Position numbers and translations under genes: made by a program. A stretch of 64,000 nt of DNA from Pseudomonas versuta. Its GTDB lineage: Bacteria; Pseudomonadota; Gammaproteobacteria; Pseudomonadales; Pseudomonadaceae. Within the stretch, counting starts at the first letter, position 1, and each line of letters opens with the position of its first letter. Shown in pieces: positions 45,671-54,440 of this stretch. Location of the stretch: contig NZ_CP012676.1 of assembly GCF_001294575.1 (NCBI RefSeq), forward strand, positions 1-64,000. Reading direction: 5' to 3'. The notes below the pieces were generated by a model that saw nothing but the letters and a program-made list of their open reading frames with translations, searched no databases and was not told the origin of the DNA.

Positions 45671-46348
45671 ATGACCCAGATTCCAGAAGTCGACACCGGC
45701 GCCACGGCCCCGGTTGTCGAACCGCGTAAAAGCCGTAAAAACAACCCGGAAAAGACCCGCGAAAACATTCTGCAAGAAGCCCTTGTCGAATTTGTGGAGC
45801 AGGGGTTGGCGGGGGCACGGGTGGACGCGATCGCGGAGCGCACCAACACCTCCAAACGCATGATCTATTACTACTTCACCAGCAAGGAGCAGCTCTACGT
45901 CGAAGTACTGGAGAAGCTCTACGGTGAGATCCGGCACATTGAAAGCCAGTTGCATCTCGAGGAGCTGGCGCCGGTGCCGGCGATTCGCAGGCTGGTGGAA
46001 TTCACTTTTGACCACCACGACCTGAACGCGGACTTTGTGCGCATGGTCAGCGTCGAAAATATCCACAAGGGTGAGTACATCAAACGTTCGTCAGGCATCA
46101 AAGCCCTGAACGACACAATCGTGCATGCGCTGGAAGAAATCTTGCAGCGAGGGGTGCAGCAGAAGGTGTTTCGGCCGGGGCTCAATGCGCTCGACGTCCA
46201 CTTGCTGGTGAGTTCGTTCTGCTTTTATCGGGTGTCGAACCGCTACACGCTGGGTGAGATTTTTCAGATCGATTTGTCCGACAGCCAGATAAAGCAGCGT
46301 CAGCGCGAGATGATTACCGACTCGGTTTTACGCTATTTGCAGGCGTGA
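45671..46348 (+). CDS. TetR-family regulator, likely of quiC and its transporter
   Basis: 225 residues. N-terminal helix-turn-helix at about 28-75 (TRENILQEALVEFVEQGLAG, then NTSKRMIYYYFTSKEQLYVE), preceded by a basic disordered tail (PRKSRKNNPEK). The C-terminal ligand domain resembles the TetR_C family linked to aromatic-acid genes. Same strand as quiC, 71 bases after it. It likely controls quiC and the divergent transporter in response to a hydroaromatic compound; this is an inference from location. Confidence 0.87.
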   Translation: MTQIPEVDTGATAPVVEPRKSRKNNPEKTRENILQEALVEFVEQGLAGARVDAIAERTNTSKRMIYYYFTSKEQLYVEVLEKLYGEIRHIESQLHLEELAPVPAIRRLVEFTFDHHDLNADFVRMVSVENIHKGEYIKRSSGIKALNDTIVHALEEILQRGVQQKVFRPGLNALDVHLLVSSFCFYRVSNRYTLGEIFQIDLSDSQIKQRQREMITDSVLRYLQA

Positions 46349-46376
46349 TATCCCCGGGCTTGACGGCAGAATATGG

Positions 46377-46402
46377 GTAGCCGCTGCCTGGGGCAGGGCT
46401 AC
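46377..46402. terminator. Hairpin between convergent TetR and trmA genes
   Basis: GTAGC...GCTAC (46377-46381 with 46398-46402) encloses CTGCC/GGCAG pairs, giving one long stem with two small bulges. No T run follows, so the termination role is tentative. Confidence 0.45.
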
Positions 46403-46421
46403 CAAAGAGTGGTGCAGGTGT

Positions 46422-47510
46422 TTACCGGCGAACCAGCAACACGCCCGATTCCATGTGGTGAGTCCACGGGAACTGGTCGAACACGGCGCAACGCTCGATA
46501 CGGTGGGTATCGTGCAATTGGGCGATATTTTCGGCCAAGGTGGCCGGGTTGCAGGAGATGTACAGGATGTTGTCGAAGCGTCGGGTCAGCTCGCAGGTGT
46601 CCGGGTCCATGCCCGCGCGTGGCGGGTCCACGAAGACGCTGCCAAATTCGTAGCTTTTCAGGTCAATGCCCTGCAAGCGGCGGAAGGGACGGACTTCGTT
46701 CAGGGCCTCGGTCAGCTCTTCGGCTGACAAACGCACCAGCGTGACGTTATCCACAGCGTTGTCGCGCAGGTTGTTCAGCGCGGCATACACCGAGGTCTTG
46801 CTGATTTCGGTGGCCAGCACTTTGCGTACGCGGGTGGCCAGCGGCAGGGTGAAGTTGCCGTTGCCGCAGTACAGCTCCAGCAGATCATCCTGACGCTCGC
46901 CCAGCGCTTCGTATGCCCAGTTGAGCATCTTCTGGTTGACCGTGCCGTTTGGCTGAGTGAACGCGCCTTCGGGCTGTTGATAAGTGAAGGTGCGGCCGGC
47001 CACGACCAACTGCTCGACCACGTGATCACGCCCGATCACTACGCGTTTGCCTTTGGAACGGCCAATCACGCTGATTTCCAGGTCTTTGGCCAACTGTTCG
47101 GCCGCGGTCTGCCAGTGTTCGTCCAGCGGGCGGTGATAGCACAAAGTGACCATCGCATCGCCGGACAGAGTGGTCTGGAACTCCACCTGGAACAGTTTGT
47201 GGCTCAGGGCGGCGCTGGCTTTCCAGGCGGCCTTGAGTTGCGGCATCAATTGATTGATGCGCAGGCTGGCAATCGGGAACTCTTCGATCAGGATCGGCGT
47301 GCGCTTGTCATCCGGCGCAAACATGGCGTAGTGACGCTCGCCCCCTTCGCGCCACAGGCGGAATTCGGCCCGCAGGCGGAAGTGCTTCAGAGGCGAGTCG
47401 AACACCTGTGGCTCAGGCGCGTCGAAGGGCGCTAACAGCTCGCGCAGACGATTGGTCTTGGCCTCAAGCTCAATGGCGTAGGTAGCAGAATCAAACGGCA
47501 AAGCACTCAT
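46422..47510 (-). CDS. trmA: tRNA (uracil-5-)-methyltransferase
   Basis: SAM-dependent enzyme forming m5U54 (ribothymidine) in the T loop of tRNAs. 362 residues. Seen motifs are the SAM site [15 protein letters not shown], the [11 protein letters not shown] loop, DPPRAGMD, the catalytic Cys in [13 protein letters not shown] and the general base Glu in [10 protein letters not shown] at the C-terminus. It has no N-terminal iron-sulfur cysteines, unlike RlmD. Its ATG overlaps the stop of the purine permease gene by 4 bases. Confidence 0.96.
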   Translation of the reverse strand: MSALPFDSATYAIELEAKTNRLRELLAPFDAPEPQVFDSPLKHFRLRAEFRLWREGGERHYAMFAPDDKRTPILIEEFPIASLRINQLMPQLKAAWKASAALSHKLFQVEFQTTLSGDAMVTLCYHRPLDEHWQTAAEQLAKDLEISVIGRSKGKRVVIGRDHVVEQLVVAGRTFTYQQPEGAFTQPNGTVNQKMLNWAYEALGERQDDLLELYCGNGNFTLPLATRVRKVLATEISKTSVYAALNNLRDNAVDNVTLVRLSAEELTEALNEVRPFRRLQGIDLKSYEFGSVFVDPPRAGMDPDTCELTRRFDNILYISCNPATLAENIAQLHDTHRIERCAVFDQFPWTHHMESGVLLVRR

Positions 47511-48802
47511 GCGTTAAACCAACCCAGTTTGATCACAAACAGAATCGACAGAATGATCAGCGGCGCATTGAGCTCGCGAGCGCGGCCCGACAGCAGTTTG
47601 ATCACGGTCCAGGAAATAAAGCCGAAGGCGATGCCGTTGGCGATGGAATAGGTGAACGGCATCGCCAGGGCGGTGACCACGACCGGAGCGGCGACGGTGA
47701 TGTCGTCCCAGTCGATTTCGGCCAGGCCGCTCATCATCAATACGGCAACGAACATCAGCGCCGGGGCGGTCGCGAACGCCGGAACGCTGGCGGCCAATGG
47801 CGAGAAGAACAACGCCAGCAGGAACATGATGCCGACCACGATGGCTGTCAGACCGGTCCGGCCGCCGGCACTCACGCCTGCTGCCGACTCGATGTAGCTG
47901 GTGGTGGTCGAGGTACCCAGCAACGAACCGGCCATGGCCGCGGTGCTGTCGGCGATCAGGGCCCGGCCCATTTTCGGCATGTGCCCGTCTTTGCCCATCA
48001 GGCCGGCGCGCTTGGCTACGCCGATCAGGGTGCCGGAGTTGTCGAACAGGTCAACGAACAGGAAGGCGAAGATCACGCTGATCAGGCCGATGTCCAGAGC
48101 ACCTTTAATGTCCAATTGCAGGAAGGTCGGGGCCAGGGACGGCGGCATCGACACTACACCACCAAATTCGGTGACACCCAGTGCAATCGAGGCAACGGTC
48201 ACGGCCAGAATGCCGATCAGCACGGCGCCGCGCATTTTCAGGGCTTCAAGGCCTACGATCAGTGCAAAACCCAGAGAGGCGAGAATGACTTTAGGCTGGC
48301 TCAGGTCGCCCATGCCCACCAGGGTGGCTTTGTTGGCGACGACGATCCCGGCGTTACCCAGTGCAATCAGCGCGAGGAACAGGCCGATGCCCGCGGCAAT
48401 AGCCGAGCGAAGGGGCAGCGGGATGCTGTTGATGATCCATTCGCGGATGCGGAAGATCGACAACAGGAAGAACAACACCGCTGAAATGAACACTGCACCC
48501 AGCGCCACTTGCCAGGTGTGGCCCATGTGCAGCACCACGGTATAGGTGAAGAAGGCGTTCAGGCCCATGCCCGGAGCCAGGGCGATCGGGTAGTTGGCGA
48601 TGATGCCCATGGTGGCCGAGCCGATGGCGGCTGCCAGACAGGTGGCGACAAATACGGCGCCTTTGTCCATGCCCGTTTCGCCGAGGATGCTCGGGTTCAC
48701 GAAGAGAATGTAGGCCATCGCCAGGAAGGTGGTGATACCCGCAAGAATCTCGGTACGCACATTGGTGTCATGTGCTTTGAGTTGAAACAGCCTTTCCAGC
48801 AT
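47507..48802 (-). CDS. NCS2-family purine permease (AzgA-like)
   Basis: 431-residue 14-helix nucleobase permease from the ATG at 48800-48802. The AzgA/GhxP type is shown by [20 protein letters not shown], the [14 protein letters not shown] motif and the [20 protein letters not shown] motif in the transport core. Expected substrates are adenine, guanine or hypoxanthine. It precedes trmA with an ATGA overlap. The leader contains a CAGACT/AGTCTG hairpin (48852-48868 region) but no recognisable purine riboswitch. Confidence 0.92.
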   Translation of the reverse strand: MLERLFQLKAHDTNVRTEILAGITTFLAMAYILFVNPSILGETGMDKGAVFVATCLAAAIGSATMGIIANYPIALAPGMGLNAFFTYTVVLHMGHTWQVALGAVFISAVLFFLLSIFRIREWIINSIPLPLRSAIAAGIGLFLALIALGNAGIVVANKATLVGMGDLSQPKVILASLGFALIVGLEALKMRGAVLIGILAVTVASIALGVTEFGGVVSMPPSLAPTFLQLDIKGALDIGLISVIFAFLFVDLFDNSGTLIGVAKRAGLMGKDGHMPKMGRALIADSTAAMAGSLLGTSTTTSYIESAAGVSAGGRTGLTAIVVGIMFLLALFFSPLAASVPAFATAPALMFVAVLMMSGLAEIDWDDITVAAPVVVTALAMPFTYSIANGIAFGFISWTVIKLLSGRARELNAPLIILSILFVIKLGWFNA

Positions 48803-49003
48803 GCCAGTCCCCGTGGCGCCCAATGCGCCGTGATTAAATCGTTTTCAACAGACTCTAATAGTCTGAAGAATTTCTGTCTGTCGGAAAAAGCCGCGCATCA
48901 TACCAGCAGACTCCAACGTCTGGCTGCTTTGGTTACCCAGCGGGGCAATGTTTTGTAACGTCGAGGGCACAGGCATACTGCATGCCAGTTTTTGGGGTAA
49001 ATC

Positions 49004-49441
49004 ATGAAGTGCACTATCAAGCCTGTTTTTGTCTGTTTCACCCTGTTGATAAGTGCTGCTTTGAACGCTGCACCGGCGATGCCCCTGAGCCGCGTCGAAA
49101 TACTCAAGGTGGTGTCTGTATCCTGCGCCGTAGAGGATGTGTCGGATGGCCGCGAACAGACCAAATGCGACCATCAGGGCCCGGGCATCAAGGTTTACGT
49201 GCTTGAACGCGGCTATGGCGGCCAGCCGAATGTGAGCCTGGACGGCCAGGAAGTGGATGGCGTCCGCACCCCGGTGTGCAATCAGGGTGAAGGCCTTGTG
49301 ACCTGTAATGGTGCCGGTACTACGGTGGGTTACCTTTATAGCTTCGATCTGGGTAACAAGGATGGCGGCTGGTTCGAGTTCAGTAACACCTCCCTGACTT
49401 CCCCGCACAATCGTCTCGGCGCCAGGCTGTATATAAAGTAG
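49004..49441 (+). CDS. Small secreted protein, unknown (possibly DUF4879/YolA-like)
   Basis: 145 residues with a signal peptide (TIKPVFVCFTLLISAALNAA). The mature ~120 residues are beta-rich and contain four cysteines (CAV, CDH, CNQ, CNG), likely forming two disulfides, and a GIKVYVLERGYGGQP segment that reminds me of DUF4879 (YolA) proteins; I could not verify that. Expected location is periplasm or outside the cell. No homologous neighbour suggests a partner. Confidence 0.75.
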   Translation: MKCTIKPVFVCFTLLISAALNAAPAMPLSRVEILKVVSVSCAVEDVSDGREQTKCDHQGPGIKVYVLERGYGGQPNVSLDGQEVDGVRTPVCNQGEGLVTCNGAGTTVGYLYSFDLGNKDGGWFEFSNTSLTSPHNRLGARLYIK

Positions 49442-49500
49442 CCAGTACCCTGGAGGCGAAGCTGGACTAGGCTGATACGACCCCCTGTGCGAGATGCCCC

Positions 49501-50046
49501 ATGACCTTTAGAGCCTTGATTGCTGTTGCTGAAGGCGTCGACGACCTGCAAACCGTGACCTTGATCGATGTACTGCGTCGTGCCGAGGTCGAGGTGGTGG
49601 TTGCCAGTGTCGAGGGGCGACGCATGTTGACCTGCGCCCGGGGCACACGGCTGACCGCCGACGGCATGCTGGTTGACCTGCTGGCGCAACCTTTTGACCT
49701 GATTGTGTTGCCGGGAGGTGCAGTGGGTTGTGAGCACCTGGTGGCGCATCAACCTCTGCTGCACATGTTGGCGGATCAGGCCAGGGCCGGAGGTTTTTAC
49801 GCGGCGATTGCCCAGGCTCCAGCTTTGGTTCTGCAGCCTGCCGGGCTGCTCAAGCAGCGGCGCATGACATGCCTGCCTGCTGTCAGCGACCGGCTTTCGG
49901 GATGCAACTTCATCGACCAGCCGGTAGTGGTGGATGGCAACTGCATCACCGCCCAAGGCTCAGGGGCGGCTTTGGCGTTTGCTCTCACGCTGGTCGAGCA
50001 GCTCGGCGGCAAGGCTCGACGCAACGCAGTGGCCGCACAGCTATAG
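49501..50046 (+). CDS. DJ-1/PfpI-family protein lacking the nucleophilic cysteine
   Basis: 181 residues aligning along the length with E. coli YajL (TVTLIDVLRRAEVEVVVASV, DLIVLPGGAVGCEHL, then FYAAIAQAPALVLQP). The active-site Cys of the family, in the motif AAICAAP, is replaced by Ala (A104, codon GCC at 49810-49812), and the partner Glu is changed to Asp in the GVDDLQTV segment. A Cys near the N-terminal third (TCARG) is retained. It is probably not a normal glyoxalase or chaperone with that chemistry; function unknown. Alone between two oppositely oriented genes, 26 bases before the MFS gene end. Confidence 0.87.
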   Translation: MTFRALIAVAEGVDDLQTVTLIDVLRRAEVEVVVASVEGRRMLTCARGTRLTADGMLVDLLAQPFDLIVLPGGAVGCEHLVAHQPLLHMLADQARAGGFYAAIAQAPALVLQPAGLLKQRRMTCLPAVSDRLSGCNFIDQPVVVDGNCITAQGSGAALAFALTLVEQLGGKARRNAVAAQL

Positions 50047-50072
50047 AAGAGGGGCCGCGGCTGGCGCTGGTA

Positions 50073-51308
50073 TTACAGTTGATCCGGTTGTTTCTCTTCC
50101 ACCATCCGGTCGCGATTGGCCAGCCCGGGGAACAGTTTTATCCACAGCCCCGTGACCACCAGGGTGCCGACCCCGCCCAGCAACACGGCAGGCACGGTGC
50201 CCAGCCAATGGGCGGTAGCACCGGACTCGAATTCGCCCAACTGGTTGGAAGCACCAATAAACAGGCCATTGACTGCACTGACCCGCCCGCGCATTTCATC
50301 GGGCGTTTCCAGCTGCACGAACGAGGCGCGGATCACCATGCTGATCATGTCTGCCGCACCCAGCACCACCAGCACCGCCATCGAAAACCAGAACGAGGTC
50401 GACAGCCCGAACGCGATGGTCGCGACGCCAAATACGCCCACAGCAGTAAACATGATGCGCCCCACCTTGCGTTCAACCGGGAACCTGGCCAGCCACAGTG
50501 ACATCAGCAGGGCACCGACTGCAGGCGCTGAGCGCAACATGCCCAGCCCCCAAGGCCCGGTGAGCAGGATGTCCTTGGCAAACACCGGCAGCAACGCCGT
50601 GGCGCCGCCGAGCAACACCGCGAACAGGTCCAGGGAGATGGCGCCGAGGATGTCCGGCCGGCTGCGGATAAACCGAATGCCGGCCAACAGTGAGTCCAGG
50701 GTCGCCTTGCCCTTGTTCAGTGCAGTCTGGCGCGCAGGCAGATTGCTCATTAATAGTGCGGCAATCAGGTACAGCACCACCGTGGGGCCATAGACCCAGA
50801 CGCTGCCAAACGCATAAAGCAGCCCGCCCAGTGCCGGTGCAACGATGGTGGCTGATTGCTGGGCTGCTTGTGCGGCCGCCACGGCCCGCGGGAACAGCGC
50901 GATGGGCACTATAGAAGGCAGTAATGCCTGGGTGGTGGGCATTTCAAATGAGCGGGCGCCCCCCAGCAGAAACGCCAGGACAAAGATCAACTCACGGCTT
51001 ATATGGTCGGTTGCACTGCTGATGGCCAGGGTCAGGGCAATCATGGCCTGCAGCGACTGGCACAAGGCCGCGACCCGGCGACGATCATAGCGGTCGGCCA
51101 CATGCCCGGTGTGCAGCATGAACATCACCCGCGGGGCGAACTCGATCAGCCCGACCCAGCCCAGATCCATCACGTTGCCGGTCAGTTGGTAGATATTCCA
51201 GCCAATGGCCACGGTCAGCATTTGAAAAGCGCTGGCAGTGAAGATGCGGGCGAACCAGAAGGCCACAAATGGCCGGTGATGACGTAACAGGAGAGGCTGG
51301 CTGGTCAT
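50073..51308 (-). CDS. MFS exporter, EntS-like
   Basis: 411 residues from the ATG at 51306-51308 (MTSQPLLLRHHRPFVAFWFA). Twelve predicted helices, with the GHVADRYDRRRV motif between helices 2 and 3, in the EntS/TC 2.A.1.38 style; likely an exporter of a small molecule. No siderophore genes lie nearby, so a siderophore role cannot be claimed. The first 27 codons of the wider open frame are outside the conserved start. Confidence 0.83.
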   Translation of the reverse strand: MTSQPLLLRHHRPFVAFWFARIFTASAFQMLTVAIGWNIYQLTGNVMDLGWVGLIEFAPRVMFMLHTGHVADRYDRRRVAALCQSLQAMIALTLAISSATDHISRELIFVLAFLLGGARSFEMPTTQALLPSIVPIALFPRAVAAAQAAQQSATIVAPALGGLLYAFGSVWVYGPTVVLYLIAALLMSNLPARQTALNKGKATLDSLLAGIRFIRSRPDILGAISLDLFAVLLGGATALLPVFAKDILLTGPWGLGMLRSAPAVGALLMSLWLARFPVERKVGRIMFTAVGVFGVATIAFGLSTSFWFSMAVLVVLGAADMISMVIRASFVQLETPDEMRGRVSAVNGLFIGASNQLGEFESGATAHWLGTVPAVLLGGVGTLVVTGLWIKLFPGLANRDRMVEEKQPDQL

Positions 51309-51709
51309 TGAAGGGTCGGGGCAGAGGGCTGGAGCGATTGAGACTATCATTTTTGTGTAACAAATAATGACCCAAATTCGACTGCGCAACGATCACTTGA
51401 AGCGCTGCCGGTAGAGGCTTTTTGGACGAGAGTTTTGATTCCTGCAACAGTGTTTTACTGGCCATGGGACATCATGTCACGCGGCAAAAAACCACATTAG
51501 CGCACTGACGGGAATGGACTACTCTTTGATCAATGTTTGATCCAGGTCAAAGCCATTTGCGGTTTATCTGGATGGCCAGCCGGCCAGACCCCTTGCGTGG
51601 TGGTTGCAAAAGCGGACACCGATTCGCTGAGGCCATTATCAGCAGGGAAGTTGGACACAGGCGTAGCGTCTGTGTTCTGAACGACCTGATACCTGATAGA
51701 GGAAGACAT
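51309..51709. other. Intergenic region before the cyanide-insensitive oxidase genes
   Basis: 401 bases between the divergent MFS gene and cioA. The left part should hold the MFS promoter. The right part has an Anr-like box (51537-51550), listed separately. I see no small gene, terminator or RNA with confidence. Confidence 0.5.
51537..51550. promoter_or_regulatory. Anr/FNR-type box upstream of cioA
   Basis: TTGATCCAGGTCAA matches the TTGAT-N4-ATCAA consensus with one mismatch. It lies 160 bases before the cioA ATG. Cyanide-insensitive oxidase genes of pseudomonads are known to respond to oxygen through Anr, so the site is plausible. Confidence 0.55.
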
Positions 51710-53149
51710 ATGTTCGGTTTTGAGGCTCTCGATCTCGCCCGAATCCAGTTCGCGTTTACCGTGTCGTTTCACATTATTTTTCCCGCCATTACCATCGGTC
51801 TTGCCAGTTATCTCATGGTGCTCGAAGGGATGTGGCTGAAAACCCGTGAGGACACCTACCGCGATCTGTATCACTTTTGGTCGAAGATATTTGCAGTCAA
51901 TTTTGGCATGGGCGTGGTATCCGGCCTGGTCATGGCCTATCAGTTCGGTACGAACTGGTCGCGGTTCTCAGACTTTGCCGGCGCTGTTACGGGGCCCTTG
52001 CTGACGTACGAAGTCCTCACCGCGTTCTTCCTTGAAGCCGGTTTTCTGGGCGTGATGCTGTTCGGCTGGAACCGTGTCGGTCGCGGGATGCACATGTTCT
52101 CCACGGTGATGGTGGCCCTGGGCACACTGGTTTCGACATTCTGGATTCTGGCGTCCAACAGCTGGATGCAGACCCCCCAAGGCTTCGAAATCATTGATGG
52201 CCGGGTAATCCCGATGGACTGGCTGGCAGTGATTTTCAACCCGTCCTTCCCTTACCGTCTGGCGCACATGGCCACGGCCGCCTTTTTGGCCACGGCGTTC
52301 TTTGTCGGCGCTTCGGCAGCCTGGCACCTGCTGCGCGGCCGCAACACTCCCGCCATCCGCCGCATGTTTTCGATGGCGATGTGGATGGCGCTGGTGGTCG
52401 CACCGGTCCAAGCCTTTATCGGCGACGCCCACGGCCTGAATACGCTTGAGTATCAGCCAGTGAAAATTGCTGCGATCGAAGGTCACTGGGAGAACAAGCC
52501 CGGTGAGCCTTCGCCGCTGATCCTGTTTGGCATCCCGAACATGAAAACCGAGACGACGGACTACAAGATCGAACTGCCGTACCTGGGCAGCCTGATCCTG
52601 ACCCACAGTCTGGATAAACAGATCCCGGCAATGAAGGACTTCCCGGCCGCAGATCGTCCGAACTCGACCATCGTGTTCTTCACGTTCCGGATCATGGTTG
52701 CGCTGGGCATGCTGATGATCTTCATCGGCTTGTGGAGCCTGTGGTTGCGCAAGACCGGGACGCTGTACGAGAACCGCTGGTTCCTGCGTCTGGTGCTGTG
52801 GATGGGACCTTCGGGTCTGGTGGCGATCCTGATGGGCTGGTTTACCACTGAAATCGGGCGTCAGCCGTGGGTGGTGTACGGGCTCATGCGCACAGCGGAT
52901 GCGTCGTCCAACCACAGCGTCACGCAAATGAGCATCACTCTGGTCCTGTTTGTACTGGTGTACTTCGCGCTGTTTGGTGTGGGTCTGGGCTACATGATGC
53001 GTCTGGTGCGCAAGGGCCCGATCACCCATGAAGGCGAAACCCACAACGAAGGTGGTCCAGGCCAGCCACGCACGCCTTCCCGTCCTCTGTCTGCTGCCCA
53101 TGAGGGTACGGATGAAGGCCACAGCGACAGCCTGACTAAGGGGAATTGA
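51710..53149 (+). CDS. cioA: Cytochrome bd-type cyanide-insensitive oxidase subunit I
   Basis: 479 residues, about 40 shorter than E. coli CydA because the periplasmic Q-loop is short, as typical for CIO. It begins FGFEALDLARIQFAFTVSFH, with the heme-ligand His in the first helix; the other ligands fall in YRLAHMATAAFLA (His) and VFFTFRIMVALGMLM (Met). About nine membrane helices. It oxidises ubiquinol and reduces oxygen to water without pumping protons, and tolerates cyanide. cioB follows after 3 bases. The ATG at 51710 has GGAAG upstream. Confidence 0.94.
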   Translation: MFGFEALDLARIQFAFTVSFHIIFPAITIGLASYLMVLEGMWLKTREDTYRDLYHFWSKIFAVNFGMGVVSGLVMAYQFGTNWSRFSDFAGAVTGPLLTYEVLTAFFLEAGFLGVMLFGWNRVGRGMHMFSTVMVALGTLVSTFWILASNSWMQTPQGFEIIDGRVIPMDWLAVIFNPSFPYRLAHMATAAFLATAFFVGASAAWHLLRGRNTPAIRRMFSMAMWMALVVAPVQAFIGDAHGLNTLEYQPVKIAAIEGHWENKPGEPSPLILFGIPNMKTETTDYKIELPYLGSLILTHSLDKQIPAMKDFPAADRPNSTIVFFTFRIMVALGMLMIFIGLWSLWLRKTGTLYENRWFLRLVLWMGPSGLVAILMGWFTTEIGRQPWVVYGLMRTADASSNHSVTQMSITLVLFVLVYFALFGVGLGYMMRLVRKGPITHEGETHNEGGPGQPRTPSRPLSAAHEGTDEGHSDSLTKGN

Positions 53150-53152
53150 GTC

Positions 53153-54160
53153 ATGGGTATTGATCTGCCACTTATCTGGGCAATCATCATCATCTTCGGG
53201 ATCATGATGTACGTGATCATGGATGGCTTCGATCTCGGGATCGGTATCCTTTTCCCGTTCATCAAGAACGACAGTGATCGTGATGTGATGATGAATACGG
53301 TTGCCCCCGTCTGGGACGGCAACGAAACCTGGCTGGTGCTGGGCGGCGCGGCGTTGTTTGGCGCCTTCCCGCTGGCTTATTCGGTCGTATTGTCAGCGTT
53401 GTACCTGCCGTTGATCCTGATGCTGCTGGGCCTGATCTTCCGCGGTGTGGCCTTTGAGTTTCGCTTCAAGGCCAGGCCCGAGAAACGTCATATCTGGGAC
53501 AAGTCATTTATTGGCGGTTCTCTGGTGGCCACGTTTTTCCAGGGGGTGGCACTGGGGGCCTTCATTGACGGTATACCGGTAGTCAACCGGCAGTACGCCG
53601 GCGGCGGCCTGGACTGGCTCTCTCCTTTTACCGTGTTCTGCGGCCTTGCATTGATCGTGGCTTATGCCCTGCTGGGGTGTACCTGGCTGATCATGAAAAC
53701 CCAGGGCGACCTGCAACAGCAGATGCACAAACTGGGGCGCCCGCTGGCCCTGGCAGTTCTGGTGTTGATGGGCATTGTCAGCCTGTGGACGCCGCTGGCA
53801 CATTCTGAAATCGCTGCGCGCTGGTTCACCCTGCCAAATCTGTTCTGGTTCCTGCCAGTGCCGATTCTGGTGTTGGTGACGATGTTCGGTCTGTTCAAAG
53901 CGATTGCCCGCAACGCCCACTACACCCCGTTTCTGTTGACCCTGGTATTGATATTCCTGGGCTACAGCGGTTTGGGTATCAGCCTGTGGCCGTACATCAT
54001 CCCGCCATCAATCACGATCTGGGAAGCTGCCGCACCGCCGCAAAGCCAAGGCTTTATGCTGGTGGGCACCCTGTTCATCATCCCGTTCATTCTGGGTTAC
54101 ACCTTCTGGAGCTACTACGTGTTCCGCGGCAAGGTGACCCACGAAGACGGCTATCACTAG
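53153..54160 (+). CDS. cioB: Cytochrome bd-type cyanide-insensitive oxidase subunit II
   Basis: 335-residue membrane subunit with eight or nine helices, partner of CioA. Family motifs include MYVIMDGFDLGIGILFPF, APVWDGNETWLVLGG and RGVAFEFRFKA, as well as the TLFIIPFILGYTFWSYYVFRG end. Subunit II lacks heme ligands. Its start is 3 bases after the cioA stop (GGGGAATTGAGTC), so translation is coupled. Confidence 0.95.
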   Translation: MGIDLPLIWAIIIIFGIMMYVIMDGFDLGIGILFPFIKNDSDRDVMMNTVAPVWDGNETWLVLGGAALFGAFPLAYSVVLSALYLPLILMLLGLIFRGVAFEFRFKARPEKRHIWDKSFIGGSLVATFFQGVALGAFIDGIPVVNRQYAGGGLDWLSPFTVFCGLALIVAYALLGCTWLIMKTQGDLQQQMHKLGRPLALAVLVLMGIVSLWTPLAHSEIAARWFTLPNLFWFLPVPILVLVTMFGLFKAIARNAHYTPFLLTLVLIFLGYSGLGISLWPYIIPPSITIWEAAAPPQSQGFMLVGTLFIIPFILGYTFWSYYVFRGKVTHEDGYH

Positions 54161-54212
54161 TGTGCCGCTGCGGCCTGAGGGTCGCAGCCTTTTCCCGAGA
54201 GGAGGCCGCAAC

Positions 54213-54380
54213 ATGGCTGGCAAGGACTATCTACACGAAGTGCAAGAGGCCGAGAAAAAGCCGTTGTGGCAACGCATTGGCTGGTTGCTGGTGATCTGGA
54301 CCGCCAGTGTGGTGTCACTGGGCGTATTTGCCTGGCTGATCCGACTGTTCATGACCGCTGCGGGCATGAAGAGTCACTGA
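54213..54380 (+). CDS. DUF2474 small membrane protein of the CIO operon
   Basis: 55 residues with one membrane helix (LLVIWTASVVSLGVFAWLIR) and a charged N-terminus (HEVQEAEKKPLWQR). GAGAGGAGG lies before the ATG. DUF2474 genes usually follow cioAB in pseudomonads, and small one-helix proteins (CydX-type) stabilise bd oxidases; a similar function is inferred. It is 52 bases past cioB and followed by a bidirectional terminator. Confidence 0.88.
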   Translation: MAGKDYLHEVQEAEKKPLWQRIGWLLVIWTASVVSLGVFAWLIRLFMTAAGMKSH

Positions 54381-54395
54381 GGCTCGCCACAGACT

Positions 54396-54420
54396 AAAAA
54401 ACCCTCTTCGGAGGGTTTTT
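54396..54420. terminator. Bidirectional Rho-independent terminator
   Basis: AAAACCCTC with GAGGGTTTT around TTCG, with T runs on both sides. It serves the cio operon on the plus strand and rlmG on the minus strand. Confidence 0.92.
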
Positions 54421-54440
54421 GGTTGTAGGGCCAATCGTGC

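Noticed and set aside
48803..49003. Purine riboswitch before the NCS2 permease
   Set aside because: A CAGACT/AGTCTG hairpin is present, but not the three-way junction core; purine riboswitches are not expected in this group.
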